A stretch of DNA of 64,000 nt from an uncultured Saprospiraceae bacterium (GCA_937929945.1 CALFUK010000163.1:1-64000), one strand, 5' to 3'; shown: positions 18,052 through 28,514, counted from the first letter of the stretch. Notes: generated by a model from the letters alone, not told the origin. Numbers and translations are program-made.

Positions 18052-19358
18052 CCTATTTTTGTTTTATATATTTTTCTTGCTGTGGAAATACCACTTTCTA
18101 TGGCTCCATCAATAAAACCCCTCCAGCCTTTGGCGATATCACCTCCGGAAAAAAAAACATTGCCTTCTGGAGTCAAGGCATTTTTAAAATATTTAGAAAA
18201 TTGTTGAGGTCTAAAATTCCCCCATGTTCCAAGTATATGGTCATCCTTTGACCAATCATGAAACTTGAAATCAAGGACCTTATACGCTTTGTCCCATCGA
18301 TTGATTTCCCGTTGAAGAGAATCAATAGTAATATCCTCCATCGGAAATTCTGGATTGCTGAAGGCAATAACTACAGATTTTTCATCACCAATCACATGAG
18401 GTAATACACTGAGTATCGGCGTATTAATAGAAGACCACCGGCTATCTTTAAATTTCCCCTTTAGCTCAATATATATCTTATGTCCCTTACCTGATAATTC
18501 TTCATTGGACAACTGAAGCTTTTCATCTGAAATTATTGGGTCAAATACAATATTTTTCCATGTATTCACTGGTGTAGCAATAAGGCAGTGTTCAGCTGAA
18601 TACGTACCCGTTGATGAAGACACTTCCACACCCGTTGATGTCTTTGATACCTTTGCCACTTTAGACTGAAGGACAAAATCAGCTTGGCTATCTTCAGCGA
18701 TACAATGAAGTAAATGAGTCGTGCCTTCCTTTATAGAAAATCGACTCAGGCTATCAGCATAAGTTTCGTCATGCGAATTGGCTAATGCGTACCATCTCAT
18801 TGCTTCAAGATAAGCCCCATTACTTGGCGCATTATTACACTGTATGCTTGTCGTCCTTAATAAAGTGATCTTCTGTAGTTTCGTTAATTCCAGCTGGTTG
18901 ACTCTATCCTCATTAGACAGTGAATCATACTTCTTGTACTCATCATTATAAAAAGGATTAAAAGGGTGTGGAAAAACTACTTTCGCTGGTTTTACATATT
19001 CTTGGAATGCTGCACTAATCTGTTTTGACTCCTCAGCTGTAAATTCAAACTTAAGTTCTCCATTGATCAAGAACCGAGTTTGCTGCATCGTGTTTGTTCT
19101 TGCATAATATGGCCTCTCCTTTACTGAAAGATGATACCTATTTATTTCATTCCATACATGTGGCTGACTCCAGTAGACATAGCCACCACCTAATTCGATC
19201 GGCACACCGTTCAGGTCAGCTGACCAAGCTCTACCACCTAAGCGCTCTTTTGCTTCCAGCACCAGTACAGATTTTCCTAATTGAGTTAACTCTCTGGCAG
19301 CTGACACACCGGTAAAACCACCACCCACTATAATCACATCGTATCTACTATTCGGCAT
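18048..19358 (-). CDS. FAD-dependent amine oxidase
   Basis: The 436-residue protein begins with the FAD-binding motif GGGFTG (residues 12-17), followed by the LEAKERLGGRAWS segment that marks the flavin monoamine oxidase family. The C-terminal FAD segment is FFSGGDIAKGWRGFIDGAIESG. There is no signal peptide, so it acts in the cytoplasm. It would oxidise an amine to the imine, which hydrolyses to an aldehyde and ammonia; the dehydrogenase encoded upstream could take the aldehyde on. It follows the permease gene by 2 bp and overlaps the HAD gene by 4 bp. Confidence 0.88.
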   Translation of the reverse strand: MPNSRYDVIIVGGGFTGVSAARELTQLGKSVLVLEAKERLGGRAWSADLNGVPIELGGGYVYWSQPHVWNEINRYHLSVKERPYYARTNTMQQTRFLINGELKFEFTAEESKQISAAFQEYVKPAKVVFPHPFNPFYNDEYKKYDSLSNEDRVNQLELTKLQKITLLRTTSIQCNNAPSNGAYLEAMRWYALANSHDETYADSLSRFSIKEGTTHLLHCIAEDSQADFVLQSKVAKVSKTSTGVEVSSSTGTYSAEHCLIATPVNTWKNIVFDPIISDEKLQLSNEELSGKGHKIYIELKGKFKDSRWSSINTPILSVLPHVIGDEKSVVIAFSNPEFPMEDITIDSLQREINRWDKAYKVLDFKFHDWSKDDHILGTWGNFRPQQFSKYFKNALTPEGNVFFSGGDIAKGWRGFIDGAIESGISTARKIYKTKIG

Positions 19359-19360
19359 TT

Positions 19361-20767
19361 CTAAGACTGTTGATTTAATAATTCCTCTGGCTCAATCGGC
19401 TTCCATAAATCTTCCCTCTGCCTTTTTAACCAAATAATTGAATATGCTGCACAAATCGCAAGCATGATGAAAAATGGGATATAAATCTGCGAAGCATTTA
19501 AGAAAGGAGGTGTCAAGTAAAAGAAGGTTATCATCAATCCGATAATAGCCAACAACTGAGGTATAGGATAGAGAGGTGCCTTAAATGGCCGATGCAAATC
19601 TGGCCGCCTCGTCCTTAAACGTATAACAGATATATTAACCAATAAATAAAAAAATATCCACGAACATATGGCTGCTAGAATGAGTACAAATACCCCATCG
19701 ATATCTGTACCTATTAAAAATGTGCCAACCATGGGGATTAATCCAATAAAGATAATGCCGATATAAGGCGTTTTATATTTTGGATGTTCTCTTGCGAAAA
19801 TAGAAGGCAACATTTTGTCCTTTGCCATACCTGACAATATTCTTGGGATGCTGGCGATGAGTAAATTGATGAGCGCTACAGTAGCAATAAATATGAGTAA
19901 TATAAAGCCCCATTTTCCAATGTCACCTAAGACTGCTTCTCCAAAAATAAGGGACGCCTCTGGTGTATCTAGCACTGTCGTTTGACTAGCCTCATCAATG
20001 ATCACGTTTGGCACTTGTCTAACGATACCCGCACCAAAAATCAACATGCCAATCAAAGACATTGTCATGCCCGTAAATAATGATCTAGGAATATCTCTAT
20101 TCGGATTTTTCATTTCAGGGGCTAATGGTGTCACGTACTCTGCGCCCACAAATAAAAAAAGTGTAAAACCTATCATACTAATAATGCTGCTCCAGTCATC
20201 CATGAGACTAAATCCACTCCAGAACCCCGTTAGATCTACCTTCGGTGCGATGAATAATCCCATAAGGCCCAAAATCACAAGTACCGCATACTTAAAATAG
20301 GACATCGCTATTTCTACTACAGCAAAGAGTTCTATGCCTCTGATGTTTATCAGCATACAAACGACAACAATAAACCAACCAATTATCCAAGACTGATCAA
20401 CAGGAATAAAATTCAAAAAAGGAAAGTTAGCTTGGGCAAATAATCCCGCTGCTGCTACCTCAGCAGATGATGCAAAGCAAGTCACAATCACATAGGCCGC
20501 TAGTGTGGCGGTCACACCCCAGAATCTACCCATACCAGCTGTCACATAGTCATACACTGCACCTTCTGTCGGAATAAAACTTGATAACTCAGCAAAGCTC
20601 GTAGCCTGACACATCATCAAAACATATGACAGAAGTAGACCAATAAAGAAAATAGGTGCATTGATATTAATCCCTTGTGTGATAGTGAGCAATGACGAAG
20701 CAATGAGCATTAATCCTAAGATCGACGCGATGCCAGTGGGTGTACCTAATTTACGAGTGTGATCCAT
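19361..20767 (-). CDS. APC-superfamily amino acid/amine permease
   Basis: The 468-residue protein has about 12 hydrophobic helices. The unwound first helix, with its substrate-backbone motif, is recognisable in the N-terminal GIASILGLML region, and the conserved PRILSGMAKDKMLP loop after helix 8 supports the APC assignment. It is an inner-membrane transporter, probably a proton symporter or exchanger. It lies 17 bp downstream of the Tm-1-like gene and 2 bp before the amine oxidase gene, so it likely imports the substrate of that enzyme. Confidence 0.9.
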   Translation of the reverse strand: MDHTRKLGTPTGIASILGLMLIASSLLTITQGININAPIFFIGLLLSYVLMMCQATSFAELSSFIPTEGAVYDYVTAGMGRFWGVTATLAAYVIVTCFASSAEVAAAGLFAQANFPFLNFIPVDQSWIIGWFIVVVCMLINIRGIELFAVVEIAMSYFKYAVLVILGLMGLFIAPKVDLTGFWSGFSLMDDWSSIISMIGFTLFLFVGAEYVTPLAPEMKNPNRDIPRSLFTGMTMSLIGMLIFGAGIVRQVPNVIIDEASQTTVLDTPEASLIFGEAVLGDIGKWGFILLIFIATVALINLLIASIPRILSGMAKDKMLPSIFAREHPKYKTPYIGIIFIGLIPMVGTFLIGTDIDGVFVLILAAICSWIFFYLLVNISVIRLRTRRPDLHRPFKAPLYPIPQLLAIIGLMITFFYLTPPFLNASQIYIPFFIMLAICAAYSIIWLKRQREDLWKPIEPEELLNQQS

Positions 20768-20784
20768 AACAAGTCCTTTATAGA

Positions 20785-22020
20785 TTATTCAGATTTAATT
20801 GTACCATCAGCTACCCAGGCATCAAATATTTCTAAAACCTTATCTACGAATGCTTGATCATTGATATGCGCATCCAGTTCTATAAGATCTATATGTTCAC
20901 CGATGTTTCCTTTCAGTTCTGCGTTAAAGACACTCAATGCCTCCTTATCATGAAATACTTCCCCTTCTCTATCCCATTCTATAAGGCCGTCATTGCATAA
21001 AATGAGCTTTACCTTGTCTTTGGATTTATTGACTTTTTGAGCTATATATCGGCCAGATTCTGCGACTTGATCTAAGCCAAGTGTGATTGATGCTATCAAT
21101 CTATTATGTGCATGATATGGTCGATCACTGTATTTTTCTGGCAGCTTCTGCCAAGTGGGAAAGTCAATAAAGAATGCTGCTCCAGGACAAATAATCTGCG
21201 GTATTCCAGCATTTCCTGCATTTTCTAATCTATCCTTACCAGAATTAACAATGGAGCCCCATAAGCCATTAATGACCTCTGGAACACTAAAATCCATGAC
21301 GGCAACAAATCGATTCTTTGATGATAAGTTTTCTAAGGCTCTTCCTCCTTGACCAGTGGTATGAAACACAGCTAATTCAAATCCTCTCTTTTCTAATTCT
21401 GGCTTTAGTATCTTCATATAGGTCAGTGCAGAACTGCCTAATGAAGACATCCCCACCACAGGCTTGTCAAACTTGGGCGTGACAACTCCCCTGGCAGCAC
21501 CCACGACAGCACCACATGCCTGACTCAATGAAGCTTTACAAATAGAATTCAAACCATACAATCCACCTGACCAAAGTATCATCATCAGATCAGGACTCAA
21601 CCTATCTGGTGGTATCAGGTGCGAGAAAGCAACGGTACTCACTATAAATTTTGGAAATCCAAAAGGCAATGCGTCGGCAACATCCAATGATAAATCTGTA
21701 CCCATTGTACCACCTAACATAATAACCCCATCTACTTTTCCTTCATCACATAATTGTCTACTCAGAATGCAGGCGCCTTCTGCCGTTTTAGTCATGGCCT
21801 TATTCTCATCACCTAGGTCTATGATAGCCTGATTACTCGTATTCGCCGCAGCAGCAATATCAAATCGTGATATATCAACTTCAAAAGTGGGATCTCCTAA
21901 AACTCCGACATCCATAACAATTGTACGTTCACCTAAATCTTCAATACAGTTTTTCATGAAGATTAATTCTTCCGATTTGGTATCACCTGTACCTATAATG
22001 AGAATTGTTTTCATATTCAT
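20785..22020 (-). CDS. Tm-1-like ATP-binding (UPF0261) protein
   Basis: The 411-residue protein matches UPF0261/Tm-1-like proteins, with the N-terminal GTGDTKSEEL motif, a glycine-rich LGGTMGTDLS loop and the conserved GMSSLGSSALTYMK segment. The plant relative Tm-1 binds ATP and blocks a viral replicase. Bacterial members are uncharacterised and often lie in catabolic operons. Here it sits between the permease and aldehyde dehydrogenase genes, so a metabolic role on the imported substrate is likely. The ATG follows directly after the repeat array. Confidence 0.85.
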   Translation of the reverse strand: MNMKTILIIGTGDTKSEELIFMKNCIEDLGERTIVMDVGVLGDPTFEVDISRFDIAAAANTSNQAIIDLGDENKAMTKTAEGACILSRQLCDEGKVDGVIMLGGTMGTDLSLDVADALPFGFPKFIVSTVAFSHLIPPDRLSPDLMMILWSGGLYGLNSICKASLSQACGAVVGAARGVVTPKFDKPVVGMSSLGSSALTYMKILKPELEKRGFELAVFHTTGQGGRALENLSSKNRFVAVMDFSVPEVINGLWGSIVNSGKDRLENAGNAGIPQIICPGAAFFIDFPTWQKLPEKYSDRPYHAHNRLIASITLGLDQVAESGRYIAQKVNKSKDKVKLILCNDGLIEWDREGEVFHDKEALSVFNAELKGNIGEHIDLIELDAHINDQAFVDKVLEIFDAWVADGTIKSE

Positions 22021-22201
22021 AAATTTTGTAACTAAATGCCTGTCAGCAAATAACTAAGTTCAATCATCCACTTGGGTATCTTAATTATCTACGTCATAGA
22101 CGTTTCATATTTTTAAATTTTGTAACTGAATCCTGACAGCAAATAGCTAATTGTAATCATCCACTTGGACCTCTTATTTATCTGCGCTACCGCCGCTTCA
22201 T
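22021..22201. repeat. Two-copy intergenic tandem repeat (locus A)
   Basis: Unit A1 (22021-22108, 88 bp) and diverged unit A2 (22109-22201, 93 bp) fill the gap between the aldehyde dehydrogenase stop and the Tm-1-like ATG. On the minus (sense) strand each unit begins with ATGAA plus a CG-containing codon, so it opens a tiny frame that stops after four codons (MKRL or MKRR). It contains a CATCC-AAGT-GGATG-type hairpin and ends in an AAATTT-rich leader before the next ATG. A1 differs from unit B1 of the other locus (41865) at only 2 of 68 positions. Unit length is not a multiple of three, so the array is not a protein repeat. Confidence 0.85.
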
Positions 22202-22222
22202 AAATTAAAATTAATGCATAAA

Positions 22223-23722
22223 CTAACTATAATGCAGGCAAACAGATTTAGCCTCGGTATAGGCATCAATTGCCGACCTACCTAATTCCTTACCAATACC
22301 ACTTTGTTTAAAACCGCCCAATGGCAAATTGGGATCTGATCTGACGGGAGAATTCACATATATGATACCTGCCTTTATTTGATCAATTAAGCGATGTGCC
22401 TTATGCAAATTCGAAGTCCAGATACTTGCTGAAAGACCATAGATCGTATCATTAGCTTTCCTGAGAAGATCATCAAAATCATCATAGGGCATAGCAGTGA
22501 TGACTGGACCAAAGATCTCTTCCGTTTCTACTGACACCTTCTTATTTTCGGTATTCGCAAAAATCGTAGGCTCTACGAAGTAGCCTTTTCCTTCGCCCTT
22601 ATGTCCTCCTGTGACCAGTTCTATATTGTCATTTTTACCCTCTTCAATGTACTGCATGACTTTCTTAAAATGATCTTCTGAGACCACTGGTCCTAACTTA
22701 GTATCAGGTCCAAAACCACTGCCAAGTTTCATGCTGGAGGCTATGCCAGCCATATCAGCGAGTGTATTGTCAAACTTAGCTTTTGGTAGAAATAATCTTG
22801 AGCCTGATACACATACTTGTCCTTGATTATAAAAAATGCCTTTGCAAATACCTCCAGGAACTTTTGTGTAATCCGCATCATCTAAAACCAAGACAGGATT
22901 TTTACCTCCTAATTCTAAAGTAAATGACTTAAGTCGTTTTGCAGCATTTTGTCCAATGATACGACCTGTGTCAGATGACCCAGTAAATGTGACCTTAGCT
23001 ACCGAAGGATGATGTATCATCGCTTGGCCCGTCTTGATGCCAGAACCAGTGACTACGTTAATCAAGCCTTTCGGAAAATGTGAAATACTAGTCGATAGCT
23101 CAGCTAATCTCAGGGCAGTCAATGGGGTGAACTCAGATGGCTTAAAAATCACAGCACAACCACACGCCAAGGCTGGAGCGATTTTCCACGCATACATCAT
23201 AATGGGCACATTCCACGGCGCTATGGCAGCCACAACACCTACGGGCTCCCTCTTCGTATATGCGAAGTGATCCCCGCCAGACAATGATACATCTAAAGTC
23301 GATCCTTCAATTTTAGTCGACCAACCAGCATAATATCTAAAACAATTGACTGCAGCACTCACTTCTTTCTTGGCATCACTGAATAGTTTACCGTGCTCTA
23401 AGACAAGTAATTGTGCCAATTCCTCCGCGTGTGCTTCGATAAGTGTAGCGTAATCAAAAAGAGCCTTTTCCTTTTGATTAGGAAGTACTTTCTTCCATTC
23501 CTTGATAGCTCGCACTGCCGCTTGAGCAGCAATATCTACGACTGGTTCACCAGCTTCTGCAATCGTTGCAATAGGCTCTTCTGAGTACGGATCGTGTACT
23601 GAGATCAGTTCGTTCGTCTGAGCTGCTAGGTATTCTCCATTGACAAATGAGCTATACTCCTTTCTAGCTAGGAAAGAGGATACCTCAGGATGAAGATCTA
23701 CGATATCATGTGCTACTGTCAT
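22223..23722 (-). CDS. NAD(P)-dependent aldehyde dehydrogenase (paralogue A)
   Basis: The 499-residue enzyme has the standard ALDH residues: N171 (APWNVP), general base E270 (TLELGGK) and nucleophile C304 (NQGQVCVSGSR). The C-terminal oligomerisation segment YVNSPVRSDPNLPLGG is shared almost word for word with the second dehydrogenase at 42143, so the two are paralogues. It would oxidise the aldehyde formed by the amine oxidase or transaminase to an acid. It overlaps the sulfatase stop by 4 bp (ATGA) and is followed by the repeat array. Confidence 0.93.
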   Translation of the reverse strand: MTVAHDIVDLHPEVSSFLARKEYSSFVNGEYLAAQTNELISVHDPYSEEPIATIAEAGEPVVDIAAQAAVRAIKEWKKVLPNQKEKALFDYATLIEAHAEELAQLLVLEHGKLFSDAKKEVSAAVNCFRYYAGWSTKIEGSTLDVSLSGGDHFAYTKREPVGVVAAIAPWNVPIMMYAWKIAPALACGCAVIFKPSEFTPLTALRLAELSTSISHFPKGLINVVTGSGIKTGQAMIHHPSVAKVTFTGSSDTGRIIGQNAAKRLKSFTLELGGKNPVLVLDDADYTKVPGGICKGIFYNQGQVCVSGSRLFLPKAKFDNTLADMAGIASSMKLGSGFGPDTKLGPVVSEDHFKKVMQYIEEGKNDNIELVTGGHKGEGKGYFVEPTIFANTENKKVSVETEEIFGPVITAMPYDDFDDLLRKANDTIYGLSASIWTSNLHKAHRLIDQIKAGIIYVNSPVRSDPNLPLGGFKQSGIGKELGRSAIDAYTEAKSVCLHYS

Positions 23723-25428
23723 TCTTCCGCTTTTGTTTGATTGTCATTCCAATATGATTCTGTAGCATATGCCGTCGGTCGATCTGGTAGAACGACTCCA
23801 TTTCTTTGTTCATATGTGGCCCAGCCCAAGATCAATTCTTCTAATTTTTCAGGATGTGATTGAGCTACATTGTGCTGTTGGCTTATATCTTCCTTAATAT
23901 TATACAGTTCCCAACTATTAGTCCCATACGGTTCTTCCATCCACTCGATTTTCCAATCTCCTTTTCTGACAGACCGACGTCCGTATAATTCCCAAGCATG
24001 TACATCATCTTCACTGTAGATAGATTCTGATTTGTCAGTGACATAAGATTGCATTGATTTGCCTTGTAAAGCATGCACTGGTCTATCATTATATAGCTTT
24101 CCAGGGTGTGGTACATTCGCTAATTCTAAGAATGTGGGCGCTAGATCAAGTATGGATACGAACTCATCTTTAATTGATCCACCCTCCATATTCCACTTTG
24201 GGTAATGCACGATTGCAGGCACACGTATGCCACCTTCTGTCGCAAAGGCTTTATACCACTTAAATGGCTGACTCACTGCTTGTGCCCAGCCTGCGCCTAA
24301 CTCTACATAAGAGTTGATACGTCCCATATTCTCATAGCTCGTATCGAATGAACGTTCCACCCATTCACCAGTATCTTCATAAGTTAGAATACTATTGCCC
24401 TCTGCGCCATTATCCGCTAGAAATATGATCATTGTATTTTCGTATTCACCAATGCTTTTTAAGTGCTCGATGACTCTTCCTGTATGATGATCTAATCGTT
24501 CTATCATGGCAGCATAGACTTCCATCGATTTACTCGATCTTAGTTTTTCATCATCGCTCAAGTCGCTCCAGGGTCTAACATTTGGGGTTAATGATGCTAT
24601 GTCTGATGTAAGCGGGATTATGCCTTTCTCTTTGGCGGCTTTTAGTCTCCTTGTTGCGAGTACTTCGTAGCCATCATTATATTGATCCTTATACAAATCA
24701 ATATGTTCATCCTTGACTTGTAGTGGCCAATGAGGTGCTGTAAAAGATAAAAAGTGGAAAAAAGGTTTTTCGGCTTCTTGGCTTTCATTGATATATTCTA
24801 TTGCCCTATCAGCGTAGTACTGGCTAGAATAAAAATCATGGTGAAGCGTATCTACAAATGTGCTGTCTTCTATATAGGTTGCCTCGTCAAAATATGAAAG
24901 AAACGGTTGTTTATCATGAAAATGCCCTCCTGCACCGCGCATCAAACAGAAAGATCTGGTAAAGCCTCGGTTAACAGGCCATTGTTCTATTTTTGACTGA
25001 TTTGCCATATGCCATTTGCCTGCGATAGAAGTATGATACCCAGCATCTTTGAGCAGCTGGCTAAAGGGTACAATGTCAAAATTGAGATAACCCTCATATC
25101 CCTTTTTCCCCTTCTGATTCTCTGCCCAATCACCAGCCATGGTACCAAAACCACTTAAATGTGCTGACACACCAGAGAGCAACATCGCCCTTGCAGGTGA
25201 ACATGTGGGTGCTGTACAAAACGACGAAAATCTACTGCCGCTCGAAGCTAACGCGTCGATGTGAGGAGTACGGATCTCACTGCCATAACATCCTAAATCC
25301 GTGTAACCAAGATCGTCGGCAACAATAAGGAGAATATTAGGACGCTTTACATTCTCAGAAGACGGCTGACATTGTATTAAACAGACAATTGAAACACATA
25401 GAAAACTATGAAGACTCAAATATTTCAT
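23719..25428 (-). CDS. Type I sulfatase, lipoprotein
   Basis: I use the ATG at 25428; an in-frame ATG at 25440 adds four residues. A lipoprotein signal ends LIQC (C24 in the longer numbering), so the enzyme is anchored in a membrane facing the periplasm or the outside. The formylglycine motif C-S-P-A-R (C80-R84) is intact, and the metal-binding ADDLGYTDLGCYG segment lies at 41-53. Type I sulfatases hydrolyse sulfate esters after the cysteine is converted to formylglycine; no maturase gene is in the window. Length and C-terminal subdomain are normal. It lies between the TonB receptor and the dehydrogenase genes, suggesting a sulfated substrate. Confidence 0.93.
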   Translation of the reverse strand: MKYLSLHSFLCVSIVCLIQCQPSSENVKRPNILLIVADDLGYTDLGCYGSEIRTPHIDALASSGSRFSSFCTAPTCSPARAMLLSGVSAHLSGFGTMAGDWAENQKGKKGYEGYLNFDIVPFSQLLKDAGYHTSIAGKWHMANQSKIEQWPVNRGFTRSFCLMRGAGGHFHDKQPFLSYFDEATYIEDSTFVDTLHHDFYSSQYYADRAIEYINESQEAEKPFFHFLSFTAPHWPLQVKDEHIDLYKDQYNDGYEVLATRRLKAAKEKGIIPLTSDIASLTPNVRPWSDLSDDEKLRSSKSMEVYAAMIERLDHHTGRVIEHLKSIGEYENTMIIFLADNGAEGNSILTYEDTGEWVERSFDTSYENMGRINSYVELGAGWAQAVSQPFKWYKAFATEGGIRVPAIVHYPKWNMEGGSIKDEFVSILDLAPTFLELANVPHPGKLYNDRPVHALQGKSMQSYVTDKSESIYSEDDVHAWELYGRRSVRKGDWKIEWMEEPYGTNSWELYNIKEDISQQHNVAQSHPEKLEELILGWATYEQRNGVVLPDRPTAYATESYWNDNQTKAEE

Positions 25429-25529
25429 TTTCAAATACAATCAAAATAACATTTAGTTTGTACATATATGGGGGACGGGAAATTTAAATATCTATCAGCT
25501 GATCAGCTATAAATAAATAAACTTAGAGA

Positions 25530-25558
25530 AGACTTGCCTATATATAGAAGGCAAGTCT
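25530..25558 (-). terminator. Hairpin between the TonB receptor and sulfatase genes
   Basis: A perfect 9-bp inverted repeat (AGACTTGCC at 25530-25538, GGCAAGTCT at 25550-25558) lies 59 bp after the receptor stop on the minus strand and is followed by T-rich sequence. It could end or attenuate transcription, giving more receptor than downstream enzymes. A palindrome AGCTGATCAGCT (25497-25508) lies just beyond it. Confidence 0.45.
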
Positions 25559-25616
25559 CTCAAGTATCCTTTTTATCAGCCAAGCGTACAACTTTTTCTT
25601 GGCCTATATCAATTCC

Positions 25617-28343
25617 TTAAAACTTATATTTTAGACTTACGCCTAAAGTCATTGGTCTACTTGCCTGGTATCTTCTTCTACCAAAAGGCACTGCTCCTAA
25701 AGAAGTAATATCTCCATAGTTAGCAATTGTATTGGTTAGATTTTTAGAGAATAAGGCAATTTCATAATTGTCATTCGTATATCCAATTCTCGCATTTAAC
25801 ATGGTAAAGGCATCAAATACGAATTCTTGTTGGTTTTCTGGATCAAAGGTATTCAATCGGTCTCCTGTATGTTGTAAATCTAATCGAGCATACATGCCTG
25901 CTGACTCATTTATACTCTTCGAGTATTGAATGCCGGCACTAGCTGTTAATTCTGGCACATTTAAAATGCGGTCGCCTGATTCTGATCCTGTCAGATTACT
26001 ACCCTCATCTATTTGGGCTTTCGTGTATCCTAAAGCTCCATTGACTTCAAAGCTAGAACTAAGTTTTCCTCGTAATTCTACTTCGACTCCAGTCATGGTA
26101 GCTTTTCCTACATTGTCTATAAAAAGGAATCCAGATGGCAAGAATACGCGTTGCTGAAGATTATCCCAGACACTATGGAATAATGACGCATTAAAAATCA
26201 TTCTTCCATTTGACAAAGTATTCTTTGACCCAACTTCGTAAGTCCATATGGCGTCAGATTCAAACGTTGGGGGTGCTTGATCGAGACCTAAAGCAGCAAG
26301 GTCTCCACCTGCGAAGCTAATAGGTACTACAGGATTCAATCCACCTAAACGATATCCTCGGGCCGCATTCGCATATAAAGTAGAGTTAGGACCTGCTTTA
26401 TAGGTAATGTTTAGTTTAGGGTTGATGCCTGAGTCAGATGTTTTCTCAGGTTCTGACAAGACACCATTACCGACGAACCCTCCAATTAATTGACTAAAAT
26501 CTTGAGATGCATTAAAATATCTTAAACCTGCAGTAATCGAAATCTTATCACTAACATCATAATATGCTTCTCCGAATAAGGCGACTTCATTCGTTGTCAC
26601 ATCAGTATCTTGTGAATACCATATACCATCAATACTACCAATAAAGCCTGCAAGTCCTAATAAATTAGCTTTCACAGGATCTGGTACAGGAAAGTTATCA
26701 GCAATAAATGTGACATTGGAGGCTAGGCCGCCAAGGTATTCATCTCTTTCTTGGCTGACATCGAATTTCGCAGTCTCTGAGCTGTAAAATAGTCCACCAG
26801 TGAAATTGAATTTACCTGAGCTATTAGATGAATATCTAAGCTCTTCGACAATCTTACTTAGATTACCTCTTCTATCTATAAATTCCGGATAGTACTGAAC
26901 GCCTTCTGAAAAATCTACAAATCCTCCATCAGGAAACCAACTTGCAATTTGCATATTAGTAGGACCAGAATTTTCTCTTTCCGTCAAGTCTTCGATATCT
27001 CTTTGGTTCACCTGATTGTAAGAGAAGCTATTGACTAGTTCTCCGTTACCTAAGTTAAACTTGGTGAGGAGACCTCCATGTAAAAGATCTAATTCGTAGG
27101 TTTCATCTAATCCACCTATCCTGTATTGGGTAAAATTATCAGGTCTAAAATCAGAGAAATCATAGCCATCACCTATCGTTTTCTGGTAGATAAACTTAGG
27201 GATGATCGTGATATCTTCATTTGGATAAAATCCGATACCCACATTGACACCGTAGCTTCTTTCATCATTAATATTATCTCTTCTGGTTTCTCCAGCGTTC
27301 CATCCACCTTGAGAATCCACACCTGTATCTATCAGACTAATTTCTGTGGGACCCAAATCCCAAGGAATGCTTGGCGAGCCTGGATTCTCATCATGATCCC
27401 AGGTACCTGGACCAGGGTGGCTCTCTAAGCCAGTTCCTGTATTGAGACCAAATCCATTGAAATGGGTCTGTCTGATTCTATCATATACACCAGACTTTAA
27501 ATTATAGAAGGCGCCTACCCGCAAAGCAGATTTATCAGACGCTAATGGGATATTATAAATACCTTGTACATTATAGTCAAGAGCACCTTCTGTGACTTTT
27601 GCTACTGATACATCTATTTCTCCTTCCGTTTTATATGCATTTGGCTTTTTGGTGATGACTTTTACCGCGCCACCCATGGTCGAAGATCCATAGAGGGTAC
27701 CCTGTGGCCCTCTTAATACCTCTACTCGCTCTACATCGAATAACTTTGGATCAGCAAATTCTGGTAGTGGGGTATCATCTAAATACATCGCCGTTGTCTT
27801 ATCTCCAGAGACACCTCTGATAGCAATATTCGAACCTGACGATCGACCGTCACCAAAACCTACATTTCCACCACCTCCTGACGCAGTCACACTCAGATTC
27901 GGAATGGAAGAAAAATAATCTTTGGATTCGAATGCACCCGTCCGTTGTAGCGTTGTGGGACTTAGCGTACTGATACTTTGCGGTACAGACTGAGAGGCTT
28001 GAGATCTCTTATTGGCTGTCACGACTATATCCTCTAATTGTAACGCATCAAGTGCAAGTGCTATGTTGTGCGTTTCTGTCCCGCCAGTATTAGACACTGT
28101 AATCGACTGGGAGCTATACCCTGTATAACTAATATTAATAATGGCGTCCTTTTGGATAACAATTTCATATGATCCATCTATGTTAGAGATGGTTCCTGTG
28201 GACGTGCCTGCCACGGCAATATTGGCACCAATCAATGATTCGCCAGAGCCTGCATCTGTAATAATACCTGATACTGTCGTCTGAGAAAATAGACAAAAAG
28301 GTATGATAATTAAGGCTAAAATAAAATACAGTTTATTTCTCAT
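25617..28343 (-). CDS. TonB-dependent outer-membrane receptor
   Basis: The 908-residue protein has a signal peptide (about 1-20), a carboxypeptidase-regulatory-like domain (about 22-100), a TonB plug (about 115-240, with RGVSGDKTTAMYLDD and LRGPQGTLYG) and a 22-strand barrel ending in the aromatic YKF. The plug is of the classic siderophore/small-ligand type and not SusC: there is no SusD gene next to it and the MNIRG-type SusC plug signature is absent. It would import the substrate of the catabolic block across the outer membrane. The AraC regulator gene lies 229 bp upstream on the same strand. Confidence 0.92.
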   Translation of the reverse strand: MRNKLYFILALIIIPFCLFSQTTVSGIITDAGSGESLIGANIAVAGTSTGTISNIDGSYEIVIQKDAIINISYTGYSSQSITVSNTGGTETHNIALALDALQLEDIVVTANKRSQASQSVPQSISTLSPTTLQRTGAFESKDYFSSIPNLSVTASGGGGNVGFGDGRSSGSNIAIRGVSGDKTTAMYLDDTPLPEFADPKLFDVERVEVLRGPQGTLYGSSTMGGAVKVITKKPNAYKTEGEIDVSVAKVTEGALDYNVQGIYNIPLASDKSALRVGAFYNLKSGVYDRIRQTHFNGFGLNTGTGLESHPGPGTWDHDENPGSPSIPWDLGPTEISLIDTGVDSQGGWNAGETRRDNINDERSYGVNVGIGFYPNEDITIIPKFIYQKTIGDGYDFSDFRPDNFTQYRIGGLDETYELDLLHGGLLTKFNLGNGELVNSFSYNQVNQRDIEDLTERENSGPTNMQIASWFPDGGFVDFSEGVQYYPEFIDRRGNLSKIVEELRYSSNSSGKFNFTGGLFYSSETAKFDVSQERDEYLGGLASNVTFIADNFPVPDPVKANLLGLAGFIGSIDGIWYSQDTDVTTNEVALFGEAYYDVSDKISITAGLRYFNASQDFSQLIGGFVGNGVLSEPEKTSDSGINPKLNITYKAGPNSTLYANAARGYRLGGLNPVVPISFAGGDLAALGLDQAPPTFESDAIWTYEVGSKNTLSNGRMIFNASLFHSVWDNLQQRVFLPSGFLFIDNVGKATMTGVEVELRGKLSSSFEVNGALGYTKAQIDEGSNLTGSESGDRILNVPELTASAGIQYSKSINESAGMYARLDLQHTGDRLNTFDPENQQEFVFDAFTMLNARIGYTNDNYEIALFSKNLTNTIANYGDITSLGAVPFGRRRYQASRPMTLGVSLKYKF

Positions 28344-28514
28344 AATCTAAAATGTAAGCATAGTACAACTAGTTGCTGGCATAGCAATACACCAACTATA
28401 AAACTGAATTATACCGTTGTTAAAAAATATTTATTATCAGTATAGAAAAATTGACAAACTATCTATCTGACTTATCGAATTATTGAATGGTAAAGTAAGT
28501 AATCAACAAAGCCT

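Noticed and set aside
25617-28343. TonB receptor considered as SusC of a polysaccharide utilisation locus
   Set aside because: The plug lacks the SusC signature and no SusD gene is adjacent.
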